Source: an uncultured Lachnospiraceae bacterium
Lineage (GTDB): Bacteria > Bacillota > Clostridia > Lachnospirales > Lachnospiraceae
Direction of reading: 5' to 3'
Length of the DNA: 64,000 nucleotides
Assembly: GCA_910585965.1 (NCBI GenBank)
Contig: CAJUHH010000013.1
Coordinates: 41,254 to 105,253 of the forward strand
Shown here: positions 1 through 8,522 of the stretch, piece after piece
Layout: each line of letters opens with the position of its first letter
How positions within the stretch are numbered: position 1 is the first letter of the stretch
Translations under genes and position numbers: made by a program
The notes under the pieces: generated by a model
The model's input: only the letters and a program-made list of their open reading frames with translations
Database searches by the model: none
What the model was told of the DNA's origin: nothing

Positions 1-1
1 G

Positions 2-37
2 AATGAACTGAGATGGAACGAGGTTGTATTCCGATAG
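2..37 (+). CDS. araA: L-arabinose isomerase, last codons only (partial)
   Basis: The window opens with twelve in-frame codons ending in TAG at 35-37. They read NELRWNEVVFR, which resembles the conserved C-terminus of L-arabinose isomerase (E. coli AraA ends in a similar LRWNEVYYG segment). The open frame sits 33 bp upstream of an FGGY kinase and araD, exactly where araA would be expected in an araA-araB-araD operon. The evidence is only eleven residues plus context, so the call is probable rather than certain. The rest of the gene lies outside the window. Confidence 0.65.
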   Translation, partial: NELRWNEVVFR

Positions 38-70
38 AAATCTGGAAACGAGGATCGGGAAAGGCAGGAT

Positions 71-1669
71 ATGGCGATGGATAGAAAGGAAATGATTACA
101 AGCGGCAGAACGACGCTTGGCATAGAATTCGGTTCCACCAGGATTAAAGCGGTGCTGATAGGGGAAGATCATTCCCCTATCGCTTCCGGCAGTTATGAAT
201 GGGAAAACCTATATGAAAATAATATCTGGACATATAGCCTGGATATGGTATGGAAAGGCCTGCAAGCCAGCTATAGCGAACTTGCTGCGGATGTGGAGAA
301 GCAGTACGGGACAGCGCTTGAGACAGTGGGAGCGATCGGCTTCAGCGCTATGATGCACGGATACATGGCATTTAATAAGGAAGGGGAATTGCTGGTGCCG
401 TTCCGCACATGGAGAAATACGATTACCGGGGAAGCGGCGGAAGAACTGACGAAGATATTCCAGTACAATATTCCCCAGAGATGGAGCATTGCCCATTTGC
501 GCCAGGCGATATTGAATAAAGAGGAACATGTAAAGGATATTGATTACCTGACAACTCTTGCAGGGTATGTGCATTGGAAAATGACAGGGAAAAAAGTATT
601 GGGAGTGGGGGATGCTTCCGGCATGTTCCCGATTGATACGGATACCAAGGATTATTATGAAAGAATGCTGGAGCAGTTCGATGAACTGACAGCGGAAGAA
701 AAATATCCCTGGAAGTTAAAAGAAATTCTTCCTAAAGTATTGGTGGCCGGCGAGGACGCGGGTACTTTGACGGAAGAAGGAGCAAAGCTTCTGGATGTTT
801 CCGGCAGGCTGAAGGCGGGTATTCCGGTCTGCCCTCCCGAGGGGGATGCAGGAACAGGCATGGCGGCGACAAACAGCGTGGCGGTGCGTACGGGCAATGT
901 GTCGGCAGGAACGAGCGTTTTTGCGATGATTGTGCTGGAAAAAGAGCTTTCCAAAGTATATCCGGAGATCGATCTGGTGACTACCCCGGATGGCAGCCTG
1001 GTCGGCATGGTGCATTGCAATAACTGCACATCGGATCTGAATGCATGGGTAAATCTTTTTAAAGAGTTTATGGTGACGATGGGCATGGAAGTGGATATGG
1101 ATAAGCTTTTCGGCACCTTGTACAATAAGGCGCTGGAAGGCGACAAGGACTGCGGCGGCCTGCTGTCCTACTGTTATTTTTCCGGCGAGCCGGTGACAGG
1201 TTTTGAAGAGGGCCGTCCGCTGTTTGTCCGGGATGTGGACTGTAAGTTCAATCTGGCGAATTTTATGCGGACGCATCTTTACTCTTCGCTGGCAGCCTTG
1301 AAAATTGGTTCCGATATTTTGTTCAAGGAAGAAAAGGTACAGGCGGATGAGATCTTTGGGCATGGAGGCCTGTTCAAGACAAAGGGCGTAGGACAGGGAA
1401 TTCTTGCGGCGGCTATGGACGCTCCCGTGTCTGTGATGGAAACGGCCGGAGAAGGCGGCGCATGGGGAATCGCGGTATTGGCTGCTTATATGCGGAATAA
1501 AAAAGACGGAGAAGACCTTGCCCATTATTTAAATGAATCCGTATTTGCAGGAAATAAGGGAAGCAAGATGGAACCTGCTGCGGAGGATGTGGCAGGATTC
1601 GATGCATTTATCCAGCGCTACAAGGCCGGATTCCCGGTAGAACACGCGGCGGTAGAAAGTATCAAATAA
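71..1669 (+). CDS. araB: FGGY-family carbohydrate kinase, probable L-ribulokinase
   Basis: This 532-residue FGGY-family sugar kinase most likely phosphorylates L-ribulose to L-ribulose-5-phosphate in the cytoplasm. The N-terminal phosphate-binding loop is seen as GIEFGSTRIKAV (about residues 17-28). A second nucleotide-binding segment is GNVSAGTSVF, and the C-terminal ATPase motif FGHGGLFKTKG is near residue 430. The length is typical of FGGY kinases. The start at 71 has an AAAGG ribosome site six bases upstream. It lies between the araA remnant and araD with short gaps, so one operon is likely. Substrate is inferred from the neighbours; FGGY kinases for xylulose or other ketoses look similar, so ribulokinase is a context-based call. 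Confidence 0.85.
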   Translation: MAMDRKEMITSGRTTLGIEFGSTRIKAVLIGEDHSPIASGSYEWENLYENNIWTYSLDMVWKGLQASYSELAADVEKQYGTALETVGAIGFSAMMHGYMAFNKEGELLVPFRTWRNTITGEAAEELTKIFQYNIPQRWSIAHLRQAILNKEEHVKDIDYLTTLAGYVHWKMTGKKVLGVGDASGMFPIDTDTKDYYERMLEQFDELTAEEKYPWKLKEILPKVLVAGEDAGTLTEEGAKLLDVSGRLKAGIPVCPPEGDAGTGMAATNSVAVRTGNVSAGTSVFAMIVLEKELSKVYPEIDLVTTPDGSLVGMVHCNNCTSDLNAWVNLFKEFMVTMGMEVDMDKLFGTLYNKALEGDKDCGGLLSYCYFSGEPVTGFEEGRPLFVRDVDCKFNLANFMRTHLYSSLAALKIGSDILFKEEKVQADEIFGHGGLFKTKGVGQGILAAAMDAPVSVMETAGEGGAWGIAVLAAYMRNKKDGEDLAHYLNESVFAGNKGSKMEPAAEDVAGFDAFIQRYKAGFPVEHAAVESIK

Positions 1670-1700
1670 CGGCAATACGTTAAGAAAGGCACGGGCTGGT

Positions 1701-2390
1701 ATGTTAGAAGAATTAAAAAAAGAGGTATATGAGGCAAATATGCTGCTTCCGAAATATGGGCTGGTGACGTTTACCTGGGGGAATGTAAGCGGGATCGACA
1801 GGGAAAAGGGGCTTTTTGTTATCAAGCCGAGCGGCGTGGAATATGATAAGCTGACACCGGAGGACATGGTGGTTATGGATCTGGAGGGCAATAAGGTGGA
1901 AGGAAGGTACAATCCTTCCTCCGATACGCCGACCCATCTGGAATTATATAAAGCATTTCCCCAAATAGGGGGAATCGTACATACTCATTCTTCCTGGGCA
2001 ACGAGCTGGGCCCAGGCGGGGAGAGGGATTCCCTGTTATGGGACGACTCATGCGGATTATATGTATGGCGAAATTCCCTGCGTAAGATGCCTGACAAAAG
2101 AGGAGATTGAGGGCGCTTATGAAAAAAATACGGGGCTTTTGATTGCGGATTATTTTGCGGATAAGGACTATATCGCTGTCCCTGCGGTGCTTTGCAAAAA
2201 CCATGGGCCGTTTGCCTGGGGCAAGGATGCCCATGAGGCGGTCCATAATGCGGTGGTGCTGGAAGAGGTGGCCAAGATGGCAGCAAGATGCGAAATGATT
2301 CAGCCGAAAGTGGCTCCTGCTCCGCAGGAATTGCAGGATAAGCATTATTACAGAAAACATGGGGAGAATGCCTATTACGGGCAGCAATAG
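1701..2390 (+). CDS. araD: L-ribulose-5-phosphate 4-epimerase
   Basis: This 229-residue class II aldolase-family protein interconverts L-ribulose-5-phosphate and D-xylulose-5-phosphate, the step that hands arabinose carbon to the pentose phosphate pathway. The zinc-site region HTHSSWATSWAQ (about residues 95-106), GTTHADYMYGEIPC and the later KNHGPFAWG segment match the family, and the length equals that of E. coli AraD (231 residues). It follows the kinase by 31 bp and is followed by a terminator-like hairpin, so it is the last gene of the ara operon. Its product is what the transketolase and epimerase genes further along the window use. Confidence 0.93.
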   Translation: MLEELKKEVYEANMLLPKYGLVTFTWGNVSGIDREKGLFVIKPSGVEYDKLTPEDMVVMDLEGNKVEGRYNPSSDTPTHLELYKAFPQIGGIVHTHSSWATSWAQAGRGIPCYGTTHADYMYGEIPCVRCLTKEEIEGAYEKNTGLLIADYFADKDYIAVPAVLCKNHGPFAWGKDAHEAVHNAVVLEEVAKMAARCEMIQPKVAPAPQELQDKHYYRKHGENAYYGQQ

Positions 2391-2400
2391 GGAATAAAGG

Positions 2401-2460
2401 AACAACCAGGCAGGAGACGGCGTTCCATAGGCAGGGAGCTTATGGAACGCCGTTGTTGTA
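2401..2460 (+). terminator. Rho-independent terminator after araD
   Basis: A 12-bp perfect stem CGGCGTTCCATA / TATGGAACGCCG (2418-2429 and 2441-2452) encloses an 11-nt loop and is followed by TTGTTGTA. Flanking AACAAC and GTTGTTG can extend the stem. It closes the ara operon. Confidence 0.75.
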
Positions 2461-2505
2461 TAATGACGCGGGCATTGGTAAAATATATGGAAAAAGGAAC
2501 CGATA

Positions 2506-2535
2506 TGAAACTTTTCGGGCATATGAATCGTATTA
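2506..2535 (+). promoter_or_regulatory. Candidate ECF-sigma autoregulatory promoter
   Basis: TGAAACTTTT (2506-2515) is followed, 17 bases after TGAAAC, by CGTATTA (2529-2535). This matches the ECF promoter type of Bacillus SigW/SigX (TGAAACnTTT then CGTA with 16-17 bp spacing). It lies 32-61 bp upstream of an ECF sigma factor start codon, the classic position for autoregulation. Transcription would start near 2540. Confidence 0.6.
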
Positions 2536-2566
2536 CATATATAAGAACTTAGGATGAGGGGGCATT

Positions 2567-3124
2567 ATGCTGAGAGGTAAGGAAAAGGAAGCGGAGGCGC
2601 CGTTTGCGAAATATAAAGACATACTATACCGCATTGCTTTTTCCAACATGAAGAGTAAAGCGGATGCCGAAGATGTGGTGCAGGAGGCTTTTTGCAGGTA
2701 TTTAAAGGCGAAGCCTTCGTTTGACAATGAGAATCATGAAAAAGCATGGTTCATCCGGGTCGTTATTAATATTTGCTATGATATCCAGAAAAGCGCGTGG
2801 TTTTCCAGGACAGTGGGGATTGACGAAGTGCCGGAATGCGAAATGAAGCATTTCCATCTTCCTTTTGTGGAAGAAGATGAAACATTGTGGTATGTGATGG
2901 AACTGCCGGCAGCTTATCGTAATCCTTTGTATTTATTTTATTACGAGGATTACTCCATTAAAGAGATATCCCGGGTGATGGATCTGGGGGAGGGGACGGT
3001 AAAAACGAGGCTCCGCCGGGGCAGGGAATTAATAAAAGAACGGATTATGCACGGAACGGAAAGAAAGGGTATGGGTCCTACGGAAAGGATTCTGAAAGAA
3101 GGTGGCAGGGATGCGGATTTATGA
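2567..3124 (+). CDS. RNA polymerase ECF-type sigma factor
   Basis: A 185-residue sigma-70 family protein of ECF size. Region 2 is seen in SKADAEDVVQEAFCRYL (about residues 30-46) and KAWFIRVVINICYD. Region 4 carries the helix-turn-helix YYEDYSIKEISRVMDLGEGTVKTRL (about residues 126-150), split here by its DNA-recognition helix GTVKTRLRRGR. The basic C-terminal tail is about 25 residues longer than region 4 needs. Such factors redirect RNA polymerase to TGAAAC/CGTA promoters, and one is visible directly upstream. Unusually, the next genes do not encode a membrane anti-sigma factor: the three downstream proteins have no evident transmembrane segment. The next gene starts 14 bases before this stop codon, indicating translational coupling. 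Confidence 0.9.
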   Translation: MLRGKEKEAEAPFAKYKDILYRIAFSNMKSKADAEDVVQEAFCRYLKAKPSFDNENHEKAWFIRVVINICYDIQKSAWFSRTVGIDEVPECEMKHFHLPFVEEDETLWYVMELPAAYRNPLYLFYYEDYSIKEISRVMDLGEGTVKTRLRRGRELIKERIMHGTERKGMGPTERILKEGGRDADL

Positions 3125-3569
3125 ATGGAATAAGGGCGTGGCAGATGCGAAAGGGATGACTGGCGGACTGGGGAAGTTAAATGCGAAAAAGCTGTCTGAT
3201 CTTCCGGCAGAGGGCAATAAGGTAAGGCAGGAAGAAGACAGTTTTCGCAGCAGTCTTCAGAAAAGCATGCATGTGCGGATGGAAACGGGTATGGCCGGAA
3301 AAACGGGGAGAGAGGTTCCGGCAAGGGAGATCCCGTACAGCGAATGTGACATGGTGGAAATTAATGTGCTGGAAGGCTATGTTCTTAAGGCCCAGAGGGA
3401 GAAAGCAGGAGAGGGAGAGGAACAAGGGGGACAGCAGATATATGTAGAGAAAAAAAACGATGAAGGTGAAATAAAGGCATATCTGTTTAATGGCTTGCAT
3501 GTCCGTCAGGACGGCGGGGATGAAATGGAGAGAATGGCTTATGCCGTGCTGAACCAGAAAGGAAGGTAG
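3111..3569 (+). CDS. Unknown soluble protein in ECF sigma operon
   Basis: This 152-residue hydrophilic protein has no signal peptide or membrane segment and is not recognised. The ATG at 3111 is preferred to an upstream in-frame GTG at 3102, because AAGGTGG lies six bases before it. It overlaps the sigma factor stop by 14 bases and is separated from the next gene by 2 bases. The N-terminal part is basic (NAKKLSDLPAEGNKVRQ); the middle is ECDMVEINVLEGYVLKAQ, and a glycine/glutamate-rich linker (AGEGEEQGGQQ) precedes a short C-terminal segment. Position suggests a partner or regulator of the sigma factor, but there is no sequence proof. Confidence 0.7.
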   Translation: MRIYEWNKGVADAKGMTGGLGKLNAKKLSDLPAEGNKVRQEEDSFRSSLQKSMHVRMETGMAGKTGREVPAREIPYSECDMVEINVLEGYVLKAQREKAGEGEEQGGQQIYVEKKNDEGEIKAYLFNGLHVRQDGGDEMERMAYAVLNQKGR

Positions 3570-3571
3570 CT

Positions 3572-4264
3572 ATGGGAATCAGTGGAATCGGTTTTTCCGT
3601 CCAGCATTATTACAAGGATGCATGGAAGAGAAAATGCGCAGGAGGCGATGAGGAACAATGGGAAGGGGAAGACCTGAAGAGAACAAAGGGTACTTTTGTG
3701 GAAAATCCTGCGGAAAGGAATGTGGAAAAACTGCCGGAAGGCCATAAACCGGCAATCCCCGAGAAAAACCAGGGAGCGCCTTATTCCTATCTGGCAAATG
3801 AAGACGGGGTGATTGAGTATAATGGAACAGTATTTACCCTGGATAACGAGAGAAAGTGGCTGTGCCTTGGGAATATTGATTTGAACCATATGGACCAGGT
3901 GATCCGCATTCCATTGTCGGAGGGCGGCTGCCTGATGGTGAACAGAAATAATATCGATGATCTGGCAAAAGCGATCGGCATGTTTTCGCCGGAAGACATC
4001 AACCGTATTTTAAGGGCGCTTAAATTGGACGGCAAAATACAGCAGATGAAGCGCGAGATCGAGGAAATGGAGGACGGCATCGGCAAAAGCAGCGAGGAAC
4101 AGAACGCCGACAGCGTGGAAAATGCGGAAAAGGCAGCGGAAAAGGATGGAAAGACAAACGGTTTCAACGGATATGAGGGCGGCGGAAAAGAAGAAGGCGT
4201 TTTTAAGCTGAAGGAGTGGCAGCTGGCAGCTTTAGTGGAGGAAAGAGATGGGCGGAATTTCTAA
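3572..4264 (+). CDS. Unknown soluble protein in ECF sigma operon
   Basis: A 230-residue protein of unknown function. It begins MGISGIGFSVQHYYKDAW, a short hydrophobic start but not a signal peptide. A conserved-looking core covers about residues 70-155: an EYNGTVFTLDNERKWLCLGN segment, then VIRIPLSEGGCLMVNRNNID, then a helical MFSPEDINRILRALKLDG. The C-terminal third is charged coiled coil (QQMKREIEEMEDGIGK) followed by a Gly/Glu-rich stretch. GGAAGG seven bases before 3572 supports the start. It overlaps the next gene by 17 bases. The gene set resembles uncharacterised DUF families that travel together in Lachnospiraceae, but I cannot name the family with confidence. Confidence 0.7.
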   Translation: MGISGIGFSVQHYYKDAWKRKCAGGDEEQWEGEDLKRTKGTFVENPAERNVEKLPEGHKPAIPEKNQGAPYSYLANEDGVIEYNGTVFTLDNERKWLCLGNIDLNHMDQVIRIPLSEGGCLMVNRNNIDDLAKAIGMFSPEDINRILRALKLDGKIQQMKREIEEMEDGIGKSSEEQNADSVENAEKAAEKDGKTNGFNGYEGGGKEEGVFKLKEWQLAALVEERDGRNF

Positions 4265-5405
4265 TGCGCAGATGTATGTTCGGACGGGGGGAGAGGACTT
4301 TTTCCATAAAGGGAGAGCCGGAAAAGGCAGGAAAGAGGGAGAGGGATCGAAGAGTATCCAGGATTTTATCGGTAAGGAAGAGGATACCGATGATAAGATG
4401 GATATTATCAGAAAACGAAAAGAAGAAATTATCGATAAGGTAAGAAGAGGGGAAACGGAGCCTTCCATTCCGATCGGCGCGGGTTCTTACACGATGAAGC
4501 AATGGAACAAGATGATGCGGGGGCTGGATAAAGCGATTGATGATATGCAGGAGAGAATCCGTAAAGATGCGGAAAGGGCTGAGAAGAAGAGGAAAGATCC
4601 TGTTACGGCCGATATACTGGAACAACTGTTGGGCGTAGACGTGGAGAAGGAAAAGTCCGTTGCGAAAGGGGATCTTTATTATCAAATTACCGGGAAGGAA
4701 CGTTTTGCCCAGGATAACAGTCTTTACCGAATTGCAGACAGCGGGGGCGGTGCATTTCTGATTACGGACAAAACGACAGGCTGTGTATATGAGTTTACAG
4801 AAAATGGCTGCCGATTGCAAACGGATAAAAGCACAGGAAGAACCTTTTTGATTCCATGCGATGATTTTGGCATGTCTGGAAGCATTATGGCAGCAGACGA
4901 TACGCTGAAGACAATGCTGGCGCAATATTTTGGAGCCGACAGGCTGGAGGAAGGAGAACTGACTGGCTATACCTTCCGCAGAAACGAGGCGACAGGAATC
5001 GAGATTATGATACCGAAGGGAATGGAAGGGAAAATGGCTCATATATTATTCCAAAGCAAAGCGGATGTGGAGGCGTATGAGCAGCTGGTGCAGACCTATA
5101 AAACGAAATATCCCAATTTGGTGCAGAGCGATGAAATGGCGGCATTTTATGCGTCGATCGAAATTGAGGGACTCTGCCACAGGACGGCAACCGGAATCTT
5201 GTATACCAATGCACAGGGTGTCAGCTATGCGGATGAAAATGACCCGGAAAAAAACTGGGCTTTGCTGTTTGATGAGCAGTCGGAAGAAAATTACAGAATG
5301 ATTATGGATATGATGGAAGAGATTATAAAGAGCGGAAAAGATGTGAGGGAGCGCCAGGAGTGGGAAAGAAGGATAGGAGAGAAGGGAAAAAATATTCAAG
5401 TATAA
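4248..5405 (+). CDS. Unknown soluble protein, last gene of ECF sigma operon
   Basis: A 385-residue protein without signal peptide or membrane helices. The start at 4248 follows GGAGGAAAGAG and overlaps the previous gene by 17 bases. The N-terminus is glycine/lysine rich. A helical segment GAGSYTMKQWNKMMRGLDKA (about residues 77-96) leads into a charged coiled coil (residues 96-120). A central region then has EF-like beta strands (DLYYQITGKERF, ITDKTTGCVYEF). The C-terminal part is mixed helix and strand (FQSKADVEAYEQLVQTYKTK). The N-terminal GGISNAQMYVRTGG echoes the GISGIGFS start of the preceding protein, hinting at a shared short targeting or interaction motif. Function unknown. Confidence 0.7.
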   Translation: MGGISNAQMYVRTGGEDFFHKGRAGKGRKEGEGSKSIQDFIGKEEDTDDKMDIIRKRKEEIIDKVRRGETEPSIPIGAGSYTMKQWNKMMRGLDKAIDDMQERIRKDAERAEKKRKDPVTADILEQLLGVDVEKEKSVAKGDLYYQITGKERFAQDNSLYRIADSGGGAFLITDKTTGCVYEFTENGCRLQTDKSTGRTFLIPCDDFGMSGSIMAADDTLKTMLAQYFGADRLEEGELTGYTFRRNEATGIEIMIPKGMEGKMAHILFQSKADVEAYEQLVQTYKTKYPNLVQSDEMAAFYASIEIEGLCHRTATGILYTNAQGVSYADENDPEKNWALLFDEQSEENYRMIMDMMEEIIKSGKDVRERQEWERRIGEKGKNIQV

Positions 5406-5424
5406 AGTTTTATGGGAATGGATG

Positions 5425-5456
5425 GCGCCGCAGGGGAGTGCGGCGCTTGATCATTT
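5425..5456 (+). terminator. Hairpin closing the ECF sigma operon
   Basis: GCGCCGCA / TGCGGCGC (5425-5432 and 5439-5446) with a 6-nt loop is followed, after TTGATCA, by five T. It sits in the 52-bp gap between two convergent genes. The T tract is offset, so termination is probable but not certain. Confidence 0.55.
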
Positions 5457-5457
5457 T

Positions 5458-7293
5458 TCAGGACTGAGGAAGCAGTGGCAGTTGTTCCAGCTGCAGCTGA
5501 AGATTCCGAAAGTCGGCCGGCCCGTTTTCCAAGTAAAATTTATGGAAACGGTATTCGCTGTAGGCATTCTTCCAAAGATCCTTGGCTTCTTCTTTTAAAC
5601 TCATGATTTCCAGATAGCCCAGATAATATTTCAGGTAATTGGTCGGCTCTTCTACGATATATTCATAAATGGAACGGGTAGTGGCTGGGTCGGATATGCC
5701 TACGGAAGCAAGCAAATGGTGTACCTGGCTGTAAGAAGCGCCCTCATAATGGATGGAAATATCCAGGAGCGAATAGAGGCAAAGCTGTATTTGCCGGTCC
5801 AGTTTATACATTTCATACAGATATTCCGTTTCCGGGGCTGTCTGCTTCATGATTTCTTTGGCATATTCATAGGATTTCAGTTCCACATACATTGCCCATC
5901 CTTCCACATAGCCGCCGTAGGAAAGAAGAGAGCGGACGGGGGATATGCCGGTTTTTTGGGAAAAAAGCTGGCTGTATACGGTCTGGTAGAGATGGCCGGG
6001 GTATCCTTCATGGGCTAGGGTGGTGTACAAATCTACGCCATAAGGATTGTTTTTCGGATTGATATAAATAACGTTTTCTCGGATATCATCCAAAGGGGGA
6101 GTCAGATAAAAGGCAGGACTGCAATATTCCTGAAGGTTTTCAGAAATGGCCTTTACTGTGCAGACAGGCATTGTGCCTTCTGCTACGTCCGACAGGGCAG
6201 GAAAATCAGAAGCCATCATTTGCTGGAGGCTTTTCAGCATATCCGTCGGTTCGCCATAAGCAAAAGAATCGGTGCCGGGGGCGGTGGAAAGAAGGCCGGG
6301 CTGCTGCTGGAGCAGGGCGCGCATGGCATCGAAACTTTTGCGGAAATCCTGGAGCAACAGCAGCTTGATATCTTTGATATCCCGGTAGCATCCGGTATTG
6401 GAACGAATCAGGTAGAGATAATAATTCTTTCCCTGCGGATAATAAAAAAGGCCGTCCTCATTTTTGCCGCTTCCTTTGAGAAGGAACAGTTCATCCCCCA
6501 TCTTCTGGTAGGCAGGAAGCATAACAGTGGTCAGCAGTCTTTTATTTTCTTCCAAATATGCTTGCTTTTCTTTTTCAGTAATCACTCCGCCTTCGGCCAG
6601 TTTGTTCAGACGTTCTTCGAAAGTGGTGTTTAGAAAATGGGAGCCGGATTCCAAGGTCGACGGATCCATAATCATATCGCATTGATCGATGACTTTATCC
6701 ACGGAGTAATCAGGCATAAATAATCCCTGTTCTGATTGATCCCTCAGATAGGAAGTGATTCCTTCAAAATAAGTATCCGTCTGGTCTAAGAGAGCCAGAT
6801 AGTCCTCGACATCCCGCCTGGTTCGGAAAGAATATTCGGCCAGCAGGATGGGCAGCTGGGACTGCATTCCGGAGGATGGGGAGAGGGGATTGGCATAATA
6901 GTAAAAAGACATTCCTTCTGCTTCGTTTTCCAGATAAGGAAGCAGCAGATGGTAAGTATAGGCTTCCTGCGCACCCAGTTTATTGCTGTTCAGGGAATGC
7001 AGGGTTTCCAGCGCGGAAGCCAGTTCCTGTAAAGAGTTTTCCCTGCGCTGCGCGGAATAGGAAGGCAGGGTAGGGGTATAGGAATGGATGCCGTAATTGG
7101 CAGGATCGGCGACTGTGTAGTGCATGTTCAATGTATTCCCGCTCAATTCCGAAACGAAAAAATCGTCGCAGAACCGGCGGAAGCTTCTGGCGTCCCTGCT
7201 TAGGAAGAAAACCGCAGAGGCGGAGAATACAAGGAACAGAGCCATAGCGCATAAAGTAGCCTTGAGTTTTCGGGAAAAGTGCATAGTTTTCAA
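5458..7293 (-). CDS. DUF885 family protein, membrane-anchored putative metallopeptidase
   Basis: This 611-residue protein has one N-terminal hydrophobic segment (about residues 11-33, ATLCAMALFLVFSASAVFFL) that would act as a signal anchor, placing the rest outside the membrane. The family-defining zinc motif HEGYPGHLYQ is at about residue 420, with further conserved segments VIYINPKNNP and YGGYVEGWAMYVE. DUF885 proteins are M32/gluzincin-like predicted metallopeptidases; the substrate is unknown. The length is typical of the family. It is transcribed alone on the minus strand, converging with the sigma operon. Confidence 0.88.
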   Translation of the reverse strand: MKTMHFSRKLKATLCAMALFLVFSASAVFFLSRDARSFRRFCDDFFVSELSGNTLNMHYTVADPANYGIHSYTPTLPSYSAQRRENSLQELASALETLHSLNSNKLGAQEAYTYHLLLPYLENEAEGMSFYYYANPLSPSSGMQSQLPILLAEYSFRTRRDVEDYLALLDQTDTYFEGITSYLRDQSEQGLFMPDYSVDKVIDQCDMIMDPSTLESGSHFLNTTFEERLNKLAEGGVITEKEKQAYLEENKRLLTTVMLPAYQKMGDELFLLKGSGKNEDGLFYYPQGKNYYLYLIRSNTGCYRDIKDIKLLLLQDFRKSFDAMRALLQQQPGLLSTAPGTDSFAYGEPTDMLKSLQQMMASDFPALSDVAEGTMPVCTVKAISENLQEYCSPAFYLTPPLDDIRENVIYINPKNNPYGVDLYTTLAHEGYPGHLYQTVYSQLFSQKTGISPVRSLLSYGGYVEGWAMYVELKSYEYAKEIMKQTAPETEYLYEMYKLDRQIQLCLYSLLDISIHYEGASYSQVHHLLASVGISDPATTRSIYEYIVEEPTNYLKYYLGYLEIMSLKEEAKDLWKNAYSEYRFHKFYLENGPADFRNLQLQLEQLPLLPQS

Positions 7294-7372
7294 TAGAATT
7301 ACCTGGCGATATTTCTTTTAATATATGCATATGCCCGGGAAAATAAAAAATGTATGAATCTCAAAGGCCGAA

Positions 7373-8356
7373 CTAAAGCAGATGGCGGCGTAATTCTTCG
7401 TTGCTTAAGGGGCTTAAATATGCCGGAGCGATATCAAAGACCGTCTTACACCCGGTCATTCCCTCGGCATGCATCCGGCAGGCCGCCCTGGCATATGCAA
7501 CGATTACCGATGCGGTAAATTCGGGGTTAGAATCGAGTTTCAGACTGTACTCTATAACATGGCTGTTTTCCTGGTTCCATCCCGTCTTTCCGCTTCGGAT
7601 GACAAAGCCGCCGTGGGGGATGCCGCTATGGTTTTTTTCTAATTCTGCCTGAGTAATGAAATGGACGGTCGTATCATAATCCGAAAAGTAGTTCGGCATC
7701 GTCTTGATTTCCTCTGCAATTTTGTCCAGGTCAGCCCCTTCTTTCGGCACGACAAAGCATTCCCGCGTATGTTTTTCGCGGATGGAAAGCTGGGGATTTT
7801 CTCCGTTCCTTACGGCTTCCAGCGCTTTTTCGGAAGGGATCGTATATTGTTTGCCGTCAGCTACCCCGGCGACTCTTCGGATCGCGTCGGAATGCCCCTG
7901 GCTGACTCCCTTGCCCCAGAAGGTGTAATCGCTTCCGACGGGCAGGATGGCATTGGCATAGAGGCGGTTAAGGGAAAACATCCCCGGATCCCAGCCGACG
8001 GATATAACGGCGATATGACCGCTTGTCCCGGCTGCCTGATCGACCTGTTCGAAATGCTGCGGTATTGCGGCATGGGTGTCAAAGCTGTCCACTACATTGA
8101 AAGATTTGGCATATTCCATCGTCTGTTTTGGAAGGTCGGTAGCGCTGCCTCCGCAGAGAATAAGCACATCGATATCGTCTTTATATTTTATGGCATCATT
8201 GGCGCTGTATATAGGCACGCCTTCCGTTAATATTTTTACAGTCTGCGGATCGCGGCGCGTAAATACCGCTTTCAATTCCATGTCCGGGTTCTGCCGGATG
8301 GCGCATTCGATGCCTCTGCCAAGATTTCCATATCCCATAATGCCTGTTCTGATCAT
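7373..8356 (-). CDS. ddh: meso-diaminopimelate D-dehydrogenase
   Basis: This NADPH-dependent enzyme reductively aminates tetrahydrodipicolinate directly to meso-diaminopimelate, giving lysine and the peptidoglycan cross-linking residue in one step. The N-terminal Rossmann motif IMGYGNLGRGIE is followed by VFTRRDP. The substrate-binding segment SVGWDPGMFSLNR and the later DYTFWGKGVSQGHSDA are hallmarks of Ddh. The start is taken at 8356 (327 residues) because AGGAG lies four bases before that ATG; the upstream in-frame ATG at 8368 overlaps this ribosome site. The gene stands alone and diverges from araR. Confidence 0.94.
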   Translation of the reverse strand: MIRTGIMGYGNLGRGIECAIRQNPDMELKAVFTRRDPQTVKILTEGVPIYSANDAIKYKDDIDVLILCGGSATDLPKQTMEYAKSFNVVDSFDTHAAIPQHFEQVDQAAGTSGHIAVISVGWDPGMFSLNRLYANAILPVGSDYTFWGKGVSQGHSDAIRRVAGVADGKQYTIPSEKALEAVRNGENPQLSIREKHTRECFVVPKEGADLDKIAEEIKTMPNYFSDYDTTVHFITQAELEKNHSGIPHGGFVIRSGKTGWNQENSHVIEYSLKLDSNPEFTASVIVAYARAACRMHAEGMTGCKTVFDIAPAYLSPLSNEELRRHLL

Positions 8357-8439
8357 TGTTCTCCTCATTTCTGCACTTGTGTCTGTGCGCGTTTGGTTGT
8401 ATTATCAAAAAAATTTATCCTCATTATATTCTCTGTCGT

Positions 8440-8468
8440 TTGCCCGTGTCAATCTTTTGTGCTATGAT
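8440..8468 (+). promoter_or_regulatory. Promoter for araR-like regulator operon
   Basis: TTGCCC (8440-8445), a 17-bp spacer and TATGAT (8463-8468) preceded by TG, an extended -10. It lies 55-83 bp before the regulator start in the divergent gap shared with ddh. Confidence 0.6.
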
Positions 8469-8522
8469 GAAAAAAACGATAATTCAGCAGATGGTCTTAT
8501 TGCCGTAAAAGGATAATGGATA

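Noticed and set aside
4203..5042. 279-residue minus-strand frame
   Set aside because: It is a shadow of two convincing plus-strand genes of the sigma operon and has no recognisable protein features.
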